This document shows, one piece after another, positions 52,257-62,143 of a stretch of DNA of 64,000 nt. The position numbers and the translations under genes were made by a program. The notes under the pieces were generated by a model that saw nothing but the letters and a program-made list of their open reading frames with translations, had not been told where the DNA came from and ran no database searches. The stretch's first letter is position 1, and every line of letters begins with the position of its first letter. This stretch comes from GCA-2705445 sp002705445 (GTDB lineage Bacteria; Pseudomonadota; Gammaproteobacteria; Poriferisulfidales; GCA-002705445). The stretch lies in the NCBI GenBank assembly GCA_045561235.1, contig JBJKYB010000001.1, forward strand, positions 1 to 64,000. Direction: 5' to 3'.

Positions 52257-53855
52257 ATGAAAAAATTCAAAAAAACTATTTCTGAAGTACTGTATATATC
52301 AAAAATAACGGCAGTAAATAGCAAGAAAGTTAGGATATTATTCTCTGTAGTCCTTGCAAATGTAAATGTTTTAGCAGACATTTTAATAATTCTTTTTTTT
52401 GCAAACATAATAGTCGGCGAAGTAACTTCTAGTGAGTTTTTAAACAATATAGTAGAAAAACTTTATTTACTTCCTGTAATAATATTCATTAGATTTATTA
52501 ACAATTTCATACAGGCTGCAAATATTATAAATCTTCAACTAAATGTAGAATCGAATTTAAAAGACCATTTGATAAGAGAAATTTATAAAAAGGGCAATTA
52601 CTCAATTGCTGATGCGACTTATTTAATTAATACACTCAGTGGCCATATAGGTTATTTTTATGGTGCTTTAACAAATTTAATTAATAGCTCAATACAGGTA
52701 ATTGTTTATGCAGCATTTTTGTTTTATACAAATTTCGAAACTATTGGCTTATTTGTACTTGGTGCAGCTTTGCTCGCGTTACCAACCAGATACTTACTTG
52801 TTAGGGGTAGAAAATATATGCATGATTATTGGGTTAGTGGACAACAAGCCCAAAAAGATATTCAGCGAGTTATCCAAAATATTTTTCTAATAAAAATTTT
52901 AAGGACAAGCGAATATGAAATCAAAAATTTTAACAACACTATTGAAAAAGTAGTTAAAGCAAGTGAAAAGAATCAGAATTTTGCAATAATCAACGCGGCA
53001 CTTCCAAATTTTGTGACCGCGTTTACCATAGCAATATTGTTAGTTTTTTTTGGTGTACTTAAAAATCTAACATTAGAATTTTTAGGAATAACATTAAGAC
53101 TAGTTCAAACTATTGGAGTTTGGAATAAGTCTTTAAGTCAACTTATAAATTCGCATGTTCATTTAGAAAAATTTACTCAATTAGAAAATAACAAAGTAAT
53201 AATTAAAAAAGAATATTTTTCACATATTGAATCGAATGAAGATGCGGTAAGGTTTAACAATATTAGTTTTAAATATTTTAATTCAGAGGATTATATTTTC
53301 GAAAATTTAGACTTATCTATACCTAAAAATAAACATACAGTCATCACTGGTCCTAATGGATCAGGAAAAAGTACTCTTTTAGGTTTAATCTCACAAGTTT
53401 TTTATCCGGAAGATGGAAATATAAATATATCATCCAACAAAATTGGTTATGTAGGAGTAACGCCATTAATTTTAGACGATACTTTAAGAGAGAATTTTTT
53501 GTATGGAAACACAAAAAATATCAAAGATGATGAATTAATTAATCTTGCAAATGAGTTTGAATTATTTGTTGAGAACGAAATTAATTTAGATAAATCAATT
53601 TCAAACAGATCTTTGTCAGCAGGACAAATGCAAAAAATAGCTTTTATTCGTGCACTATTAGCTGAAGTAGAAATTTTACTTTTAGATGAATCAACATCAA
53701 ACTTAGATATAGATACTAAGCAATTTATTTTCAATATTTTAAATAATAAAAATATTACTATTATTAATTCAACTCATAATCATGAAGATTTTTCATATGA
53801 TCACCACATTCGAATAGTTTATAACGGTGAAAAAAGGAAATTAGTTTTTAATTAG
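52257..53855 (+). CDS. ABC transporter with fused membrane and ATPase domains (lipid-linked glycan flippase-like)
   Basis: This 532-residue half-transporter has a membrane domain (residues 1-305) and an ATPase domain with Walker A GPNGSGKSTLLG (about residue 365), signature SAGQMQKIAFIRALL (a variant of LSGGQ) and Walker B EILLLDEST. Relatives such as MsbA, PglK and WlaB flip lipid-linked saccharides. Placement between glycosyltransferase genes supports export of an oligosaccharide intermediate. It overlaps the convergent pseudogene by 15 bases. Confidence 0.85.
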   Translation: MKKFKKTISEVLYISKITAVNSKKVRILFSVVLANVNVLADILIILFFANIIVGEVTSSEFLNNIVEKLYLLPVIIFIRFINNFIQAANIINLQLNVESNLKDHLIREIYKKGNYSIADATYLINTLSGHIGYFYGALTNLINSSIQVIVYAAFLFYTNFETIGLFVLGAALLALPTRYLLVRGRKYMHDYWVSGQQAQKDIQRVIQNIFLIKILRTSEYEIKNFNNTIEKVVKASEKNQNFAIINAALPNFVTAFTIAILLVFFGVLKNLTLEFLGITLRLVQTIGVWNKSLSQLINSHVHLEKFTQLENNKVIIKKEYFSHIESNEDAVRFNNISFKYFNSEDYIFENLDLSIPKNKHTVITGPNGSGKSTLLGLISQVFYPEDGNINISSNKIGYVGVTPLILDDTLRENFLYGNTKNIKDDELINLANEFELFVENEINLDKSISNRSLSAGQMQKIAFIRALLAEVEILLLDESTSNLDIDTKQFIFNILNNKNITIINSTHNHEDFSYDHHIRIVYNGEKRKLVFN

Positions 53856-54979
53856 TTTTCTGTAAATCTCTACTTCTTTGTCTTTTATTAAATCAAGTAA
53901 ATATTTTTGCTCAACAACATCGTAATTATTTCTTGAAATTTTATTGAAAATGTTTACGTCTGACATAACTTTTGCGATTATTGCTTTGACATTACTAACT
54001 TCTTCGTAAAGAAAACCATTAACCTCGTCAACAACTATTTCTCTATGACTTTCAATGTTTGTAGCTACTATACAACAGCCATTTGCCATTGCTTCAAGTA
54101 TTGTTTTTGGATTACCTTCAAAAGAAGAATTAGATATAAAAATTTTATATTCTTTGTATAAATTATTTAGGTTTTGAAACTCTAATTTACCTAAAAAATT
54201 AACTTTAATATTCTCCTTTTTTGCAAATTCAATCAATTTGCTTCTTTCAGATCCATCACCAACTATGTCAATTTCAAATTCTGTTTGTTTTAAATGTTTT
54301 AAAAGATCAAAAAAGTTTTTTTGCTTCTCCAGCCTACCAACACTAATTATTTTATTAATATGCCTACTATCAGCCTCATTTAAATTGATTTTTGGTACAT
54401 AATTTGGAATTACCATAATATTTGTATTTGTTCCCACCATATTTTGAAGAAAAATATTATCTTTGTTTGATGTAACAATATAAAGATCTGAATATTTTAA
54501 AGATAATTTTGTTAAGTATTTGTAGAATGTTTGTACCAAAACTGATTTGTTTTCTTTAACCTTAAATTCATATATGTTGTATCCAGTTCTGACTATAAGT
54601 GGAATTCCTAAGTACCTTCTTTAAAATAATGCCAACCCAGGAACCACTCAAGTTGATTAGTTTTAATTAAGTCTGGCAATCATGTAAGTTCTTTACTCAA
54701 AGAAAATGGAAAAATAGATAGACTTTAATAAGATTAAACAAATTAAGTTTAGCTATGTTTGATACGAGCATAGACAGGCAGAATACTCTGGAGTTATCAG
54801 AACCCTTGAAAGTAATCTTCAATCGCTTCTGAATCACCAAATGTTATAAAAGTAATACTTCAATACCATGTATCCTTTCCTCAAGACCTTGGATAAAGCA
54901 GCATCTCTCTATCGTAAATACCTGAATCAACCCAATGTTTCAAAGAAATGCCATAAGTAAAAATAACAATTACTTTCAT
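53841..54979 (-). pseudogene. GT4 glycosyltransferase pseudogene with lesions confined to the N-terminal third
   Basis: An ORF at 53841-54539 (extended to about 54617) is an intact GT-B C-terminal half (IISVGRLEKQKNFFDLL, FISNSSFEGNPKTILEAMANG). Upstream, translation from 54979 gives MKVIVIFTYGISLKHWVDSG and then YDRE, ITFGDSEA, LPVYARIKHS, DLIKTNQL and GSWVGIILKKVL, all family-like and in the right order. These pieces are broken by several stops (three TGA, several TAA) and at least four frameshifts before LGIPLIVRTGYNIYEF. The whole, about 379 codons, matches the usual family length, so this is one decayed gene. Confidence 0.85.
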
Positions 54980-55021
54980 TGAGTTAATATTAACTACATA
55001 TATGGTTTTAAAATTTAAGAT

Positions 55022-56152
55022 ATGAGAATTTTATTTGTTCATAACGAGTATTTAGAAGTAGGCGGTGAAGACATTGCTGTACAAAATGAAATAAGATACT
55101 TGAAAGACCACTACCAAGTAAGCGAACTTATATACTCTAACAATATCAAAAACTATATTTTTCAAATATTGTACTTTTTATTTAATAAAAACTTTGAGAG
55201 CGGGAAAATTCTTGAAAAAGAAATTCTTGAATTTAAGCCAGACATTGTATATGTACACAATACTTGGTTCGCAGCTTCTCTAGAGGTATTTAAAATTTTG
55301 AAAAAATACAATATGAATACCGTAATCAAATTGCATAACTTTAGATATGTTTGTACAAAGTCTTATTTAGCTAAAGCACACACAAACAATGAAGAAAGAT
55401 GTCTCGCCTGCGGGTTTTCTAAAACAGAGAATTTTTTTAATAAGTATTACAAAGATTCATTTCTAAAATCATTGTTAGTTATAAGGTATGGAAAAAAATA
55501 TTACAAGGTTTTACAAGACCCATTTTTTAAGATCGCAGTTTTGACAACATTTCACAAAAAATATTTAGAAGAGAAAGGTTTTAAAAATAATATATATGTA
55601 TTTCCAAATTATCTAGAACCTATAGAAAGTGTGAAGTCTCATCCAAAAGAAGATTATATAGTTTATGCAGGAAGAATATCTTCTGAAAAAGGACTAGAAG
55701 AATTAATAGATACATTCAAAAGATCAGCGCTCGATAATTTAAACCTTAAAATTATTGGTGAAGGCCCATTGTCAAAGCAATTAAATTTGAGCAAAAATAT
55801 AAAATTTCTTGGAAGGCTTTCGAACAAAGAAGTATTAGAAATTGTTGCTAATGCTAGGGCAGTAGTGACCTGTACAAAATTGTATGAAGGCCAACCAAAT
55901 TTTTTATGTGAAGCATCCATGCTTGGAATTCCATCAATCTTTCCAAGAACGGGTGGAATTGAAGAATTTTTTCCTAATCACTATAGACTATCTTTTGAAC
56001 AATTTAACTATGAAGACTTAAAAGAAAAATTAATATTAGTGAATGATAAAAACTATGCTTTAAAAATAGGAAATGAAAATAAAAATTATTTACAAAATTT
56101 AATAAATAAGAAAGTGCTGGTTGAGACGTTTGAAACAATGGTGAAATTATAA
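55022..56152 (+). CDS. GT4 glycosyltransferase
   Basis: This 376-residue GT-B enzyme has an N-terminal MRILFVHNEYLEVGGEDIAV, a mid-region with a small Cys pair (RCLACGF), and a C-terminal donor domain DYIVYAGRISSEKGLEELID, LKIIGEGPL and TCTKLYEGQPNFLCEASMLG with the conserved EGxP...E glutamates. It starts a plus-strand operon of glycosyltransferases. Its last codons overlap the following GT2 gene. Confidence 0.9.
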   Translation: MRILFVHNEYLEVGGEDIAVQNEIRYLKDHYQVSELIYSNNIKNYIFQILYFLFNKNFESGKILEKEILEFKPDIVYVHNTWFAASLEVFKILKKYNMNTVIKLHNFRYVCTKSYLAKAHTNNEERCLACGFSKTENFFNKYYKDSFLKSLLVIRYGKKYYKVLQDPFFKIAVLTTFHKKYLEEKGFKNNIYVFPNYLEPIESVKSHPKEDYIVYAGRISSEKGLEELIDTFKRSALDNLNLKIIGEGPLSKQLNLSKNIKFLGRLSNKEVLEIVANARAVVTCTKLYEGQPNFLCEASMLGIPSIFPRTGGIEEFFPNHYRLSFEQFNYEDLKEKLILVNDKNYALKIGNENKNYLQNLINKKVLVETFETMVKL

Positions 56153-56835
56153 ATAAATTAGTTTCTGTAATATTAAGCGCTTACAATAGTGAAAAAACAA
56201 TTGAAAAATCTATTGAAAGCATCCTTAGTCAGTCGTATCAAAATTTCGAATTGTTGATAATGGATGATTTTTCAACAGACAATACTTCTCTAATACTTGA
56301 GAAAAAGTATTCTGATAATAAAAAAATAAAACTTTTTAAAAATTCAGAAAATCTCGGTTTAACAAAATCATTAAACTATTTGATAAATAACTCTAATGGT
56401 GAATTGATAGCAAGACAGGATTCAGATGACATTAGCCTGTCCGATAGATTGATGACTCAAGTTAGGATCGTAAATAAATATAATTTAGATTTCTGCACTA
56501 CAAGAGCAACTCGCCTAGATAATAATAAGTATATTCCAGGTCTTTCTCGTTATATTCCAAAAAAACTAAGTATTAAATTAAAAAATCCTTTTATACACGG
56601 CACATTAATGATAAAAAAAAATGTCATCAAAGATATTGGATACTATGACGAGAAGTTTTATTTTGCCCAAGATTACAAACTGTTTATAGATTTAATTAGC
56701 AGAGGTTATAAATATAAAGACTTAATGAAGTCTTACTACATTCTAAATACGGACAACAACATATCTTCGAACTACAAAAAACAGCAAGAATACTACTCTA
56801 ATTGTGCAAGAAAAAAAATAGAACCTCAAAATTGA
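56149..56835 (+). CDS. GT2 glycosyltransferase with ATA in place of an ATG start
   Basis: The family N-terminus VSVILSAYNSEKTIEKSIES precedes any standard start codon; a TTG at 56251 would delete the GT-A donor strand. The frame begins at ATA 56149 (ATA AAT AAA TTA GTT), overlapping the upstream TAA stop as ATAA. Other motifs: LLIMDDFSTDN, GELIARQDSDDISLSDRL (DSDD as DXD) and FYFAQDYKLFIDLISRGY. The 228-residue length is short. Either the ATA works, as in rare non-canonical starts, or the gene is freshly disabled. Confidence 0.75.
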   Translation: MNKLVSVILSAYNSEKTIEKSIESILSQSYQNFELLIMDDFSTDNTSLILEKKYSDNKKIKLFKNSENLGLTKSLNYLINNSNGELIARQDSDDISLSDRLMTQVRIVNKYNLDFCTTRATRLDNNKYIPGLSRYIPKKLSIKLKNPFIHGTLMIKKNVIKDIGYYDEKFYFAQDYKLFIDLISRGYKYKDLMKSYYILNTDNNISSNYKKQQEYYSNCARKKIEPQN

Positions 56836-57764
56836 AAGACAATAAAACATTTATCAACAACCCAAAAGAATCTTGGATTACAGACAGATTTAGACGTGAA
56901 TGGTATAAATATAATAAAAAAAATGTTACCAGGTTCGAGAGACCTGCTTCATTAATATGGCTGATTGCTCCATGGACTTGGGAAAATGTAAATAAAACTT
57001 ATTTAAAAAATAAGAAAGTAATATGTACAATCCACCACATTGACGAGCAAAAGTTTGACATCGCTGAAAAAACAAATTTTTATAAACGAGACGAATATGT
57101 TGATGCTTATCATGTTCCTTCAATAAAATCTTTTGATCAATTAAGTAAATTAACAGACAAAAAAATTTTTCAAATACCATTTTGGGTAAATCAAAATATT
57201 TTTTACACAATACAAGACAAAAAAACACTTAGAGAAAAGTTTGGTATTAGCGAAAAAAGTTTTGTGGTGGGTTCATTTCAAAGAGACACAGAAGGATATG
57301 ACCTTAAAACACCAAAGGCTTCTAAGGGTCCTGATTTATTTGTAAAAAATGTAGTTGAGCTAAGTAAAATTAAAACTAATTTAGTTGTATTACTCGCTGG
57401 CTATAGAAGACAATTTATAATTAATGAGCTTGAAAAACATAAGATTGAATATAAATATTTTGAAAAGCCTAAATTTCAAACAATAAACGAACTATACAAT
57501 TGTTTAGATTTATATATTGTATCATCTAGAGTCGAAGGAGGTCCCGCAGCGATAATTGAGTGTGCCATTACAAAAACCCCTATTGTTTCTACGGATGTTG
57601 GCATAGCAAGGCAAATTCTAAATCCTATTTCTATATATGATGAAAGTAAATTTTCTGAGGCGAAGCAAGATATTGAATATGCTTTTAGAAAATCATTGGC
57701 TTATACATTAACAGATGGAATGAATGATTTTAATAACATGATTAAGGAAGTTAATGAAAATTAG
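56832..57764 (+). CDS. GT4-like glycosyltransferase
   Basis: With the TTG at 56832 (four-base TTGA overlap with the previous stop) the protein has about 310 residues; a GTG at 56802 is an alternative. GT-B features lie mainly in the C-terminal half: FVVGSFQRDTEGYDLKTPK, VVLLAGYRRQF and LYIVSSRVEGGPAAIIECAI with the conserved EGGPxxxxE glutamates. The N-terminal region (ICTIHHIDEQKFD) is the acceptor half. It overlaps the next glycosyltransferase by 11 bases. Confidence 0.82.
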   Translation: MKDNKTFINNPKESWITDRFRREWYKYNKKNVTRFERPASLIWLIAPWTWENVNKTYLKNKKVICTIHHIDEQKFDIAEKTNFYKRDEYVDAYHVPSIKSFDQLSKLTDKKIFQIPFWVNQNIFYTIQDKKTLREKFGISEKSFVVGSFQRDTEGYDLKTPKASKGPDLFVKNVVELSKIKTNLVVLLAGYRRQFIINELEKHKIEYKYFEKPKFQTINELYNCLDLYIVSSRVEGGPAAIIECAITKTPIVSTDVGIARQILNPISIYDESKFSEAKQDIEYAFRKSLAYTLTDGMNDFNNMIKEVNEN

Positions 57765-58809
57765 TATTGGTACAAATATAAAAGATGGCCCTTGGGGTGG
57801 TGGAAATCTATTTGCTATTAACTTAGCACACCATTTGAAAAGCTCAGGACATACAGTTGTTAATAATTTGATGGATGATGATATTGATATAATTTTATTA
57901 ACTGAACCAAGAAAAACTTCTGAATCTTCCGCATTTACTCATATAGATGTAAATAATTATTTAAAGTATGTAAATAATCAAGCTTTGGTAGTTCATAGAA
58001 TTAATGAATGCGATGAAAGAAAAAATACAGACTTTGTAAATAAGTACTTGATTGATGTTAATAAATCTGCAGATTTTACAGTTTTTGTAAGTACATGGTT
58101 AATGCAACTTTTTGAAAAACAAGGATTAAATACTGTTAACAAAAAAGTTATCTTAGCTGGCGCAAATGAAAAAATATTTAATGATACAGATTTTATTCCA
58201 TGGAATCGCAAAGAAAAACTCAAAATTGTTACTCACCACTGGGGAGCTAATTGGAATAAGGGTTTTGATGTTTACCAAAAAATTGACAATATGCTTTCCG
58301 AAAAATATTGGAATGAAAAAATTGAATTTACATATATTGGCAATGTACCTAAAGATTTTTCATTTAAACATTCAAATAAAGTGGAACCGCTATCGGGATT
58401 ACAATTAGCAAAAAAAATTAAGGAAAATCATATTTATATTACAGCTTCTATTAACGAGCCTTCGGGAAACCATCATATTGAAGCCGCACAATGTTCATTG
58501 CCAATAATGTATATCAACTCTGGAGGAATCACAGAATATTGTAGAGATTTTGGAATTATGTTCGACTTAAAAAATTTGGAAGAGAAGATTGTATATGTTT
58601 TAAAAAATTATTATAAGTATCAAAAAAATATGAGTAATTATCCTTTTAACGCTTCTACAATGTCAAGCGAATATCTTGGTGAATTTAACAATTTATTAAA
58701 TCAAAAAACGCAACTAATAAGCAAGAGAGACTTATCTATGCTTGAAACAAGTTCTGAGTTTTTATTTAAATTTAAGAGATATATTAAAAGAATATTTAAT
58801 GTACGCTAA
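57754..58809 (+). CDS. GT4-like glycosyltransferase
   Basis: This 351-residue protein has an N-terminal DGPWGGGNLFAINLAHHL loop, VVHRINECDERKNTD, a donor-side IVTHHWGANWNKGFDVYQ and the late ASINEPSGNHHIEAAQCSLP, in which NEPSGNHHIE stands for the EGxPxxxxE donor-site motif. The N-terminal GGG loop is common in GT4 enzymes. The acceptor is unknown. It overlaps the previous gene by 11 bases and the following ligase-like gene by 11, so translation is coupled through the operon. Confidence 0.8.
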   Translation: MKISIGTNIKDGPWGGGNLFAINLAHHLKSSGHTVVNNLMDDDIDIILLTEPRKTSESSAFTHIDVNNYLKYVNNQALVVHRINECDERKNTDFVNKYLIDVNKSADFTVFVSTWLMQLFEKQGLNTVNKKVILAGANEKIFNDTDFIPWNRKEKLKIVTHHWGANWNKGFDVYQKIDNMLSEKYWNEKIEFTYIGNVPKDFSFKHSNKVEPLSGLQLAKKIKENHIYITASINEPSGNHHIEAAQCSLPIMYINSGGITEYCRDFGIMFDLKNLEEKIVYVLKNYYKYQKNMSNYPFNASTMSSEYLGEFNNLLNQKTQLISKRDLSMLETSSEFLFKFKRYIKRIFNVR

Positions 58810-60145
58810 TAAAATAAACCTTATGAAAATATTAAGCCACATTAGTTTTATTATATTCTTTTTACTTTTAGTTTTTACAAGATCATTTGCAGGTATTTAC
58901 GTTTTTGGCTTTAGGTTAGGTGAATATCTAGTTGCATTTGGTCTATTGACCTTTATTTTTTTAATTTTCTATCCGAAAGAAACTACATTTCCAAAAGAAG
59001 TCATTACTTATCAAAAAATTATATTTTTATCCTTTTTACTTATTAATTACATTACTTATACAGATATTTTTAACAAATTTACATATAAAAATAGTTCATA
59101 TATTTGGACAATAAGTTATTTATTTTTAGGTTATTTACTTTTTGGAAGGTATCTCGATAAAAATAAATTCTATATACTTTTTATTGGGATAATAATTTTA
59201 TATGCTTTCGGTACAGGCAACTATCCTGATACACTTCAGATTCTTTTTAGAACTATAGGAGATAAATTCACATTTGTTAAGGCAGCAGACATGCTTTTGG
59301 CAGTTGTAGTAACAAACTTATTAGCTGTACATTTATTGAGTAAAAAATACTCAAATCTTTACTTTTTGTTTTCTGTAGGTATATTTTTACCTTTACTTAT
59401 TCAAATGAGTCGAGGAACAGGGGTTGCTCTTGGCATGTTCGCATTGCTATATGTTGTTTTTAACTTTAAATATTACTTTTCTAGTTTTAAAAATTTTATT
59501 ATTTTAGTAACAGTTTTACCTTTATTTTTTGTAGTTTCTACATTTAGAGTTACACAATTTAATTTTGCAGACATATCAGCAGATGAACTTGAAACGGTTG
59601 TTATACAGTCCGCACCTGAGGAGCTTAAAAAAATTAAAAGAGTTGATAATAGAAGTGGGGAGATAGATCCATTTTGGTCATTTTATATATTAGATGGGAG
59701 ATTAATCTCAACTGACGGAACATTTAATTGGAGGCTAAATATTTGGCAAGACCAAAATGATTACCAAAGAGAACTAAATAAATCTTTTTTTGGATATGGG
59801 TACAACGTACTGCTACCTGTTTTTGATCTACAAGTCGACAGCCAAAATATTTGGAACATTGGGCATGATCAACAAAATAGACATGTTCATAACTACCTTG
59901 TAAATATATACAGTAGAGGCGGAGTGTTACAACTCGTATTATTTCTAGGACTGCATTTTTTTCTTTACTATTTGTATTATAAAAAGTTTAAAAATCATAA
60001 TATCTTGATTCTTGTTATACCACTTATGTTCAACTCCATGACGGATATCACAATGGAAGGTGTTCAATTTCCAATAAACTTTTATTTAATTTATGGATAT
60101 ATTTTGTCTGTAGGGATAAAATTTGATAAGAAAGTTGAGGTTTAG
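58799..60145 (+). CDS. O-antigen ligase/polymerase-like polytopic membrane protein
   Basis: Starting at ATG 58799 (or 58823), this is about 448 residues with ten or more membrane helices. The region around residues 330-365 (SFFGYGYNVLLP followed by GHDQQNRHVHNYLVNIYSRGG) corresponds to the periplasmic loop with HNxxL/RG of the Wzy/WaaL ligase superfamily. It is well placed after three glycosyltransferase genes and may be the polymerase for the repeat unit. Confidence 0.75.
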   Translation: MYANKINLMKILSHISFIIFFLLLVFTRSFAGIYVFGFRLGEYLVAFGLLTFIFLIFYPKETTFPKEVITYQKIIFLSFLLINYITYTDIFNKFTYKNSSYIWTISYLFLGYLLFGRYLDKNKFYILFIGIIILYAFGTGNYPDTLQILFRTIGDKFTFVKAADMLLAVVVTNLLAVHLLSKKYSNLYFLFSVGIFLPLLIQMSRGTGVALGMFALLYVVFNFKYYFSSFKNFIILVTVLPLFFVVSTFRVTQFNFADISADELETVVIQSAPEELKKIKRVDNRSGEIDPFWSFYILDGRLISTDGTFNWRLNIWQDQNDYQRELNKSFFGYGYNVLLPVFDLQVDSQNIWNIGHDQQNRHVHNYLVNIYSRGGVLQLVLFLGLHFFLYYLYYKKFKNHNILILVIPLMFNSMTDITMEGVQFPINFYLIYGYILSVGIKFDKKVEV

Positions 60146-61174
60146 TTGAAGATTGCTTTTATTACAGGTATAACCGGTCAAGATGGCTACTATCTTGCAA
60201 AGTTACTCCTTGAAAAAGGTTATTTAGTCCACGGGACAGTTAGAAGATCCTCCCTAATTAATACTTTTAGAATTGACTCTTTAATATCTGAGTACGGGGA
60301 TAATCAATTAAATCTTCATTATTCAGATTTATTAGACTCAGCTTCCTTAAATAATTTAATCAGTGAAATTATGCCGGATGAAATATATAATCTTGCTGCA
60401 CAATCACATGTTTCAGTTTCTTTTAAAAATCCAGTTTACACTACTCAGGTTGGAACACTTGGATCTATAGCAATTCTTGAGGCTATAAGGCATCATAAAA
60501 AGGATATAAAATTTTATCAAGCATCATCTTCTGAGATGTATGGCGGTGTTAATAAGGAGATGCTTAATGAAGAATCCCCTTTTGACCCCAAGAGCCCTTA
60601 TGCAGCATCAAAAGTGTTCGCACACAACATGACATCAATTTACAGAGAATCATATGGAATGTTTTGTGTTAATGGTATATTGTTTAACCACGAATCTCCA
60701 ATGAGAGGTGAAACTTTCGTTACAAGAAAAATCACAAGAGCTGTAGGAAGAATAAAATTAGGTATTCAAAGTAAATTAACTCTTGGAAATTTAGAAGCAT
60801 CAAGAGACTGGGGATTTTCAGGAGACTATGTCGAGGGTATGTGGAGAATGCTTCAACATAGTAAAGCAGATGATTTTGTTTTAGCAACAAGTAAATCTAT
60901 TACTGTTAAAGAATTTGCAAAACTTGCCTTTGAAAATCAAGGGCTAAACTTTGAAGATTACGTAACAACTTCGGAGAGATATTTTCGACCTAATGAAGTT
61001 GACTATCTACTGGGAGATTATTCCAAAGCAAAATCAGATTTAGGTTGGGAGCCAAAAACTAATATAAACAAACTAGTTGATATGATGGTTCAAGAAGATT
61101 TGTTACTAGCAAAAAGAGAAAAAGTTTTAATTGATGAGGGCTTGCTAATGCCTACTTGGGAAAACTCTTTATAA
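60146..61174 (+). CDS. gmd: GDP-mannose 4,6-dehydratase
   Basis: This 342-residue SDR starts at TTG 60146 (one base after the previous stop), giving KIAFITGITGQDGYYLAKLL. The pattern GITGQDGxY, VHGTVRRSSLINTFRI, AAQSHVSVSFKNPVYT, YQASSSEMYGG, SPYAASKVFAHN (YxxxK) and NHESPMRGETFVTRKI identifies Gmd. It makes GDP-4-keto-6-deoxymannose, the precursor of GDP-L-fucose, GDP-D-rhamnose or GDP-perosamine. The convergent gene at 61169 completes GDP-L-fucose. Confidence 0.95.
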   Translation: MKIAFITGITGQDGYYLAKLLLEKGYLVHGTVRRSSLINTFRIDSLISEYGDNQLNLHYSDLLDSASLNNLISEIMPDEIYNLAAQSHVSVSFKNPVYTTQVGTLGSIAILEAIRHHKKDIKFYQASSSEMYGGVNKEMLNEESPFDPKSPYAASKVFAHNMTSIYRESYGMFCVNGILFNHESPMRGETFVTRKITRAVGRIKLGIQSKLTLGNLEASRDWGFSGDYVEGMWRMLQHSKADDFVLATSKSITVKEFAKLAFENQGLNFEDYVTTSERYFRPNEVDYLLGDYSKAKSDLGWEPKTNINKLVDMMVQEDLLLAKREKVLIDEGLLMPTWENSL

Positions 61175-62089
61175 TTCAGTATTTTCAACAAACCATTTGT
61201 AAGTATCTTTTAAACCAGATTTAAGATTTATTTCTGGACGCCACCCAAGTTGATACATTTTTGTTGAATCTAATAACTTTCTTGGATTGCCGTCTGGTTT
61301 ACTACTATCAAAATTAAGTTCCCCTTCGTAACCTACAATTGACTTGATTATTTGAGCTAATTCTTTAATGGAAATTTCTTCAGCGCTACCGACATTAATT
61401 AACGATTCAGAAGTATCTGATTTAATAATTGTATCTATTGCTTTTGCAAGGTCGTCAACATGTAAGAATTCTCTGAGTGGATTTCCCGAACCCCAGATTA
61501 AGAATTCTTTATCATTGTTTAATTTTGCTTTATGCATACGCATAATTAATCCGGGAATAACGTGACTGTTAAGTTCAGAGAAGTAGTCGTTTGGTCCGTA
61601 TAGGTTTGTTGGCATAAGGTTAATTACTTTGTGGCCGTATTCTAAATGCATTGCGTTTCCTATTTCTATTGCAGTTAGTTTTGCCATTGCATAAGGAGAG
61701 TTTGTTGGTTCAAGCTTTCCATTCATAAACTCCTCTTCCTTGATAGGGTTTTTTGAATCTAAAGGATATATACAACTACTTCCTAAATTGACAATTTTTA
61801 TATCTTTTAAATCAATACAAGCTTCTAAGATGTTCATATTTATTTTTAAATTATCAAGAATAAATGAGACTCTTTGTGTATTGTTAGCATAAATTCCACC
61901 AACTTTTGCTGCCGCATTTACAATCACATCAGGTTGTGATTTTTTTAACTTACTGGCAGTTTGCTCAAAATTAAATAAATCAGTATCTTTTCTTGATGAA
62001 AGTTCTAGATTGTAATCACTATTTAAAGAGAAAACTCTGTTTACTGCACTTCCAACCATTCCATTTGATCCAAAAACTAATACTTTCAA
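61169..62089 (-). CDS. fcl: GDP-L-fucose synthase
   Basis: This 306-residue epimerase/reductase has VFGSNGMVGSAV at residues 4-15, the AAKVGGIYANN loop typical of Fcl/WcaG, GSSCIYP and the YAMAK active site (YxxxK). Together with Gmd it converts GDP-mannose to GDP-L-fucose. The two genes overlap by six bases at their convergent 3' ends, an unusual arrangement because in most clusters they are in tandem. The N-terminal end is at 62089 with a canonical ATG. Confidence 0.93.
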   Translation of the reverse strand: MKVLVFGSNGMVGSAVNRVFSLNSDYNLELSSRKDTDLFNFEQTASKLKKSQPDVIVNAAAKVGGIYANNTQRVSFILDNLKINMNILEACIDLKDIKIVNLGSSCIYPLDSKNPIKEEEFMNGKLEPTNSPYAMAKLTAIEIGNAMHLEYGHKVINLMPTNLYGPNDYFSELNSHVIPGLIMRMHKAKLNNDKEFLIWGSGNPLREFLHVDDLAKAIDTIIKSDTSESLINVGSAEEISIKELAQIIKSIVGYEGELNFDSSKPDGNPRKLLDSTKMYQLGWRPEINLKSGLKDTYKWFVENTEL

Positions 62090-62143
62090 AATAACTCCAA
62101 TTTAGAATACTTTTTAATTATATAGATTATTATTTGTTTATAC

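Noticed and set aside
54600..54979. In-frame TGA codons in a genome with SelA/SelB, considered as selenocysteine codons
   Set aside because: TAA stops and frameshifts occur in the same stretch and the family has no Sec or Cys at these places, so decay is the simpler reading.
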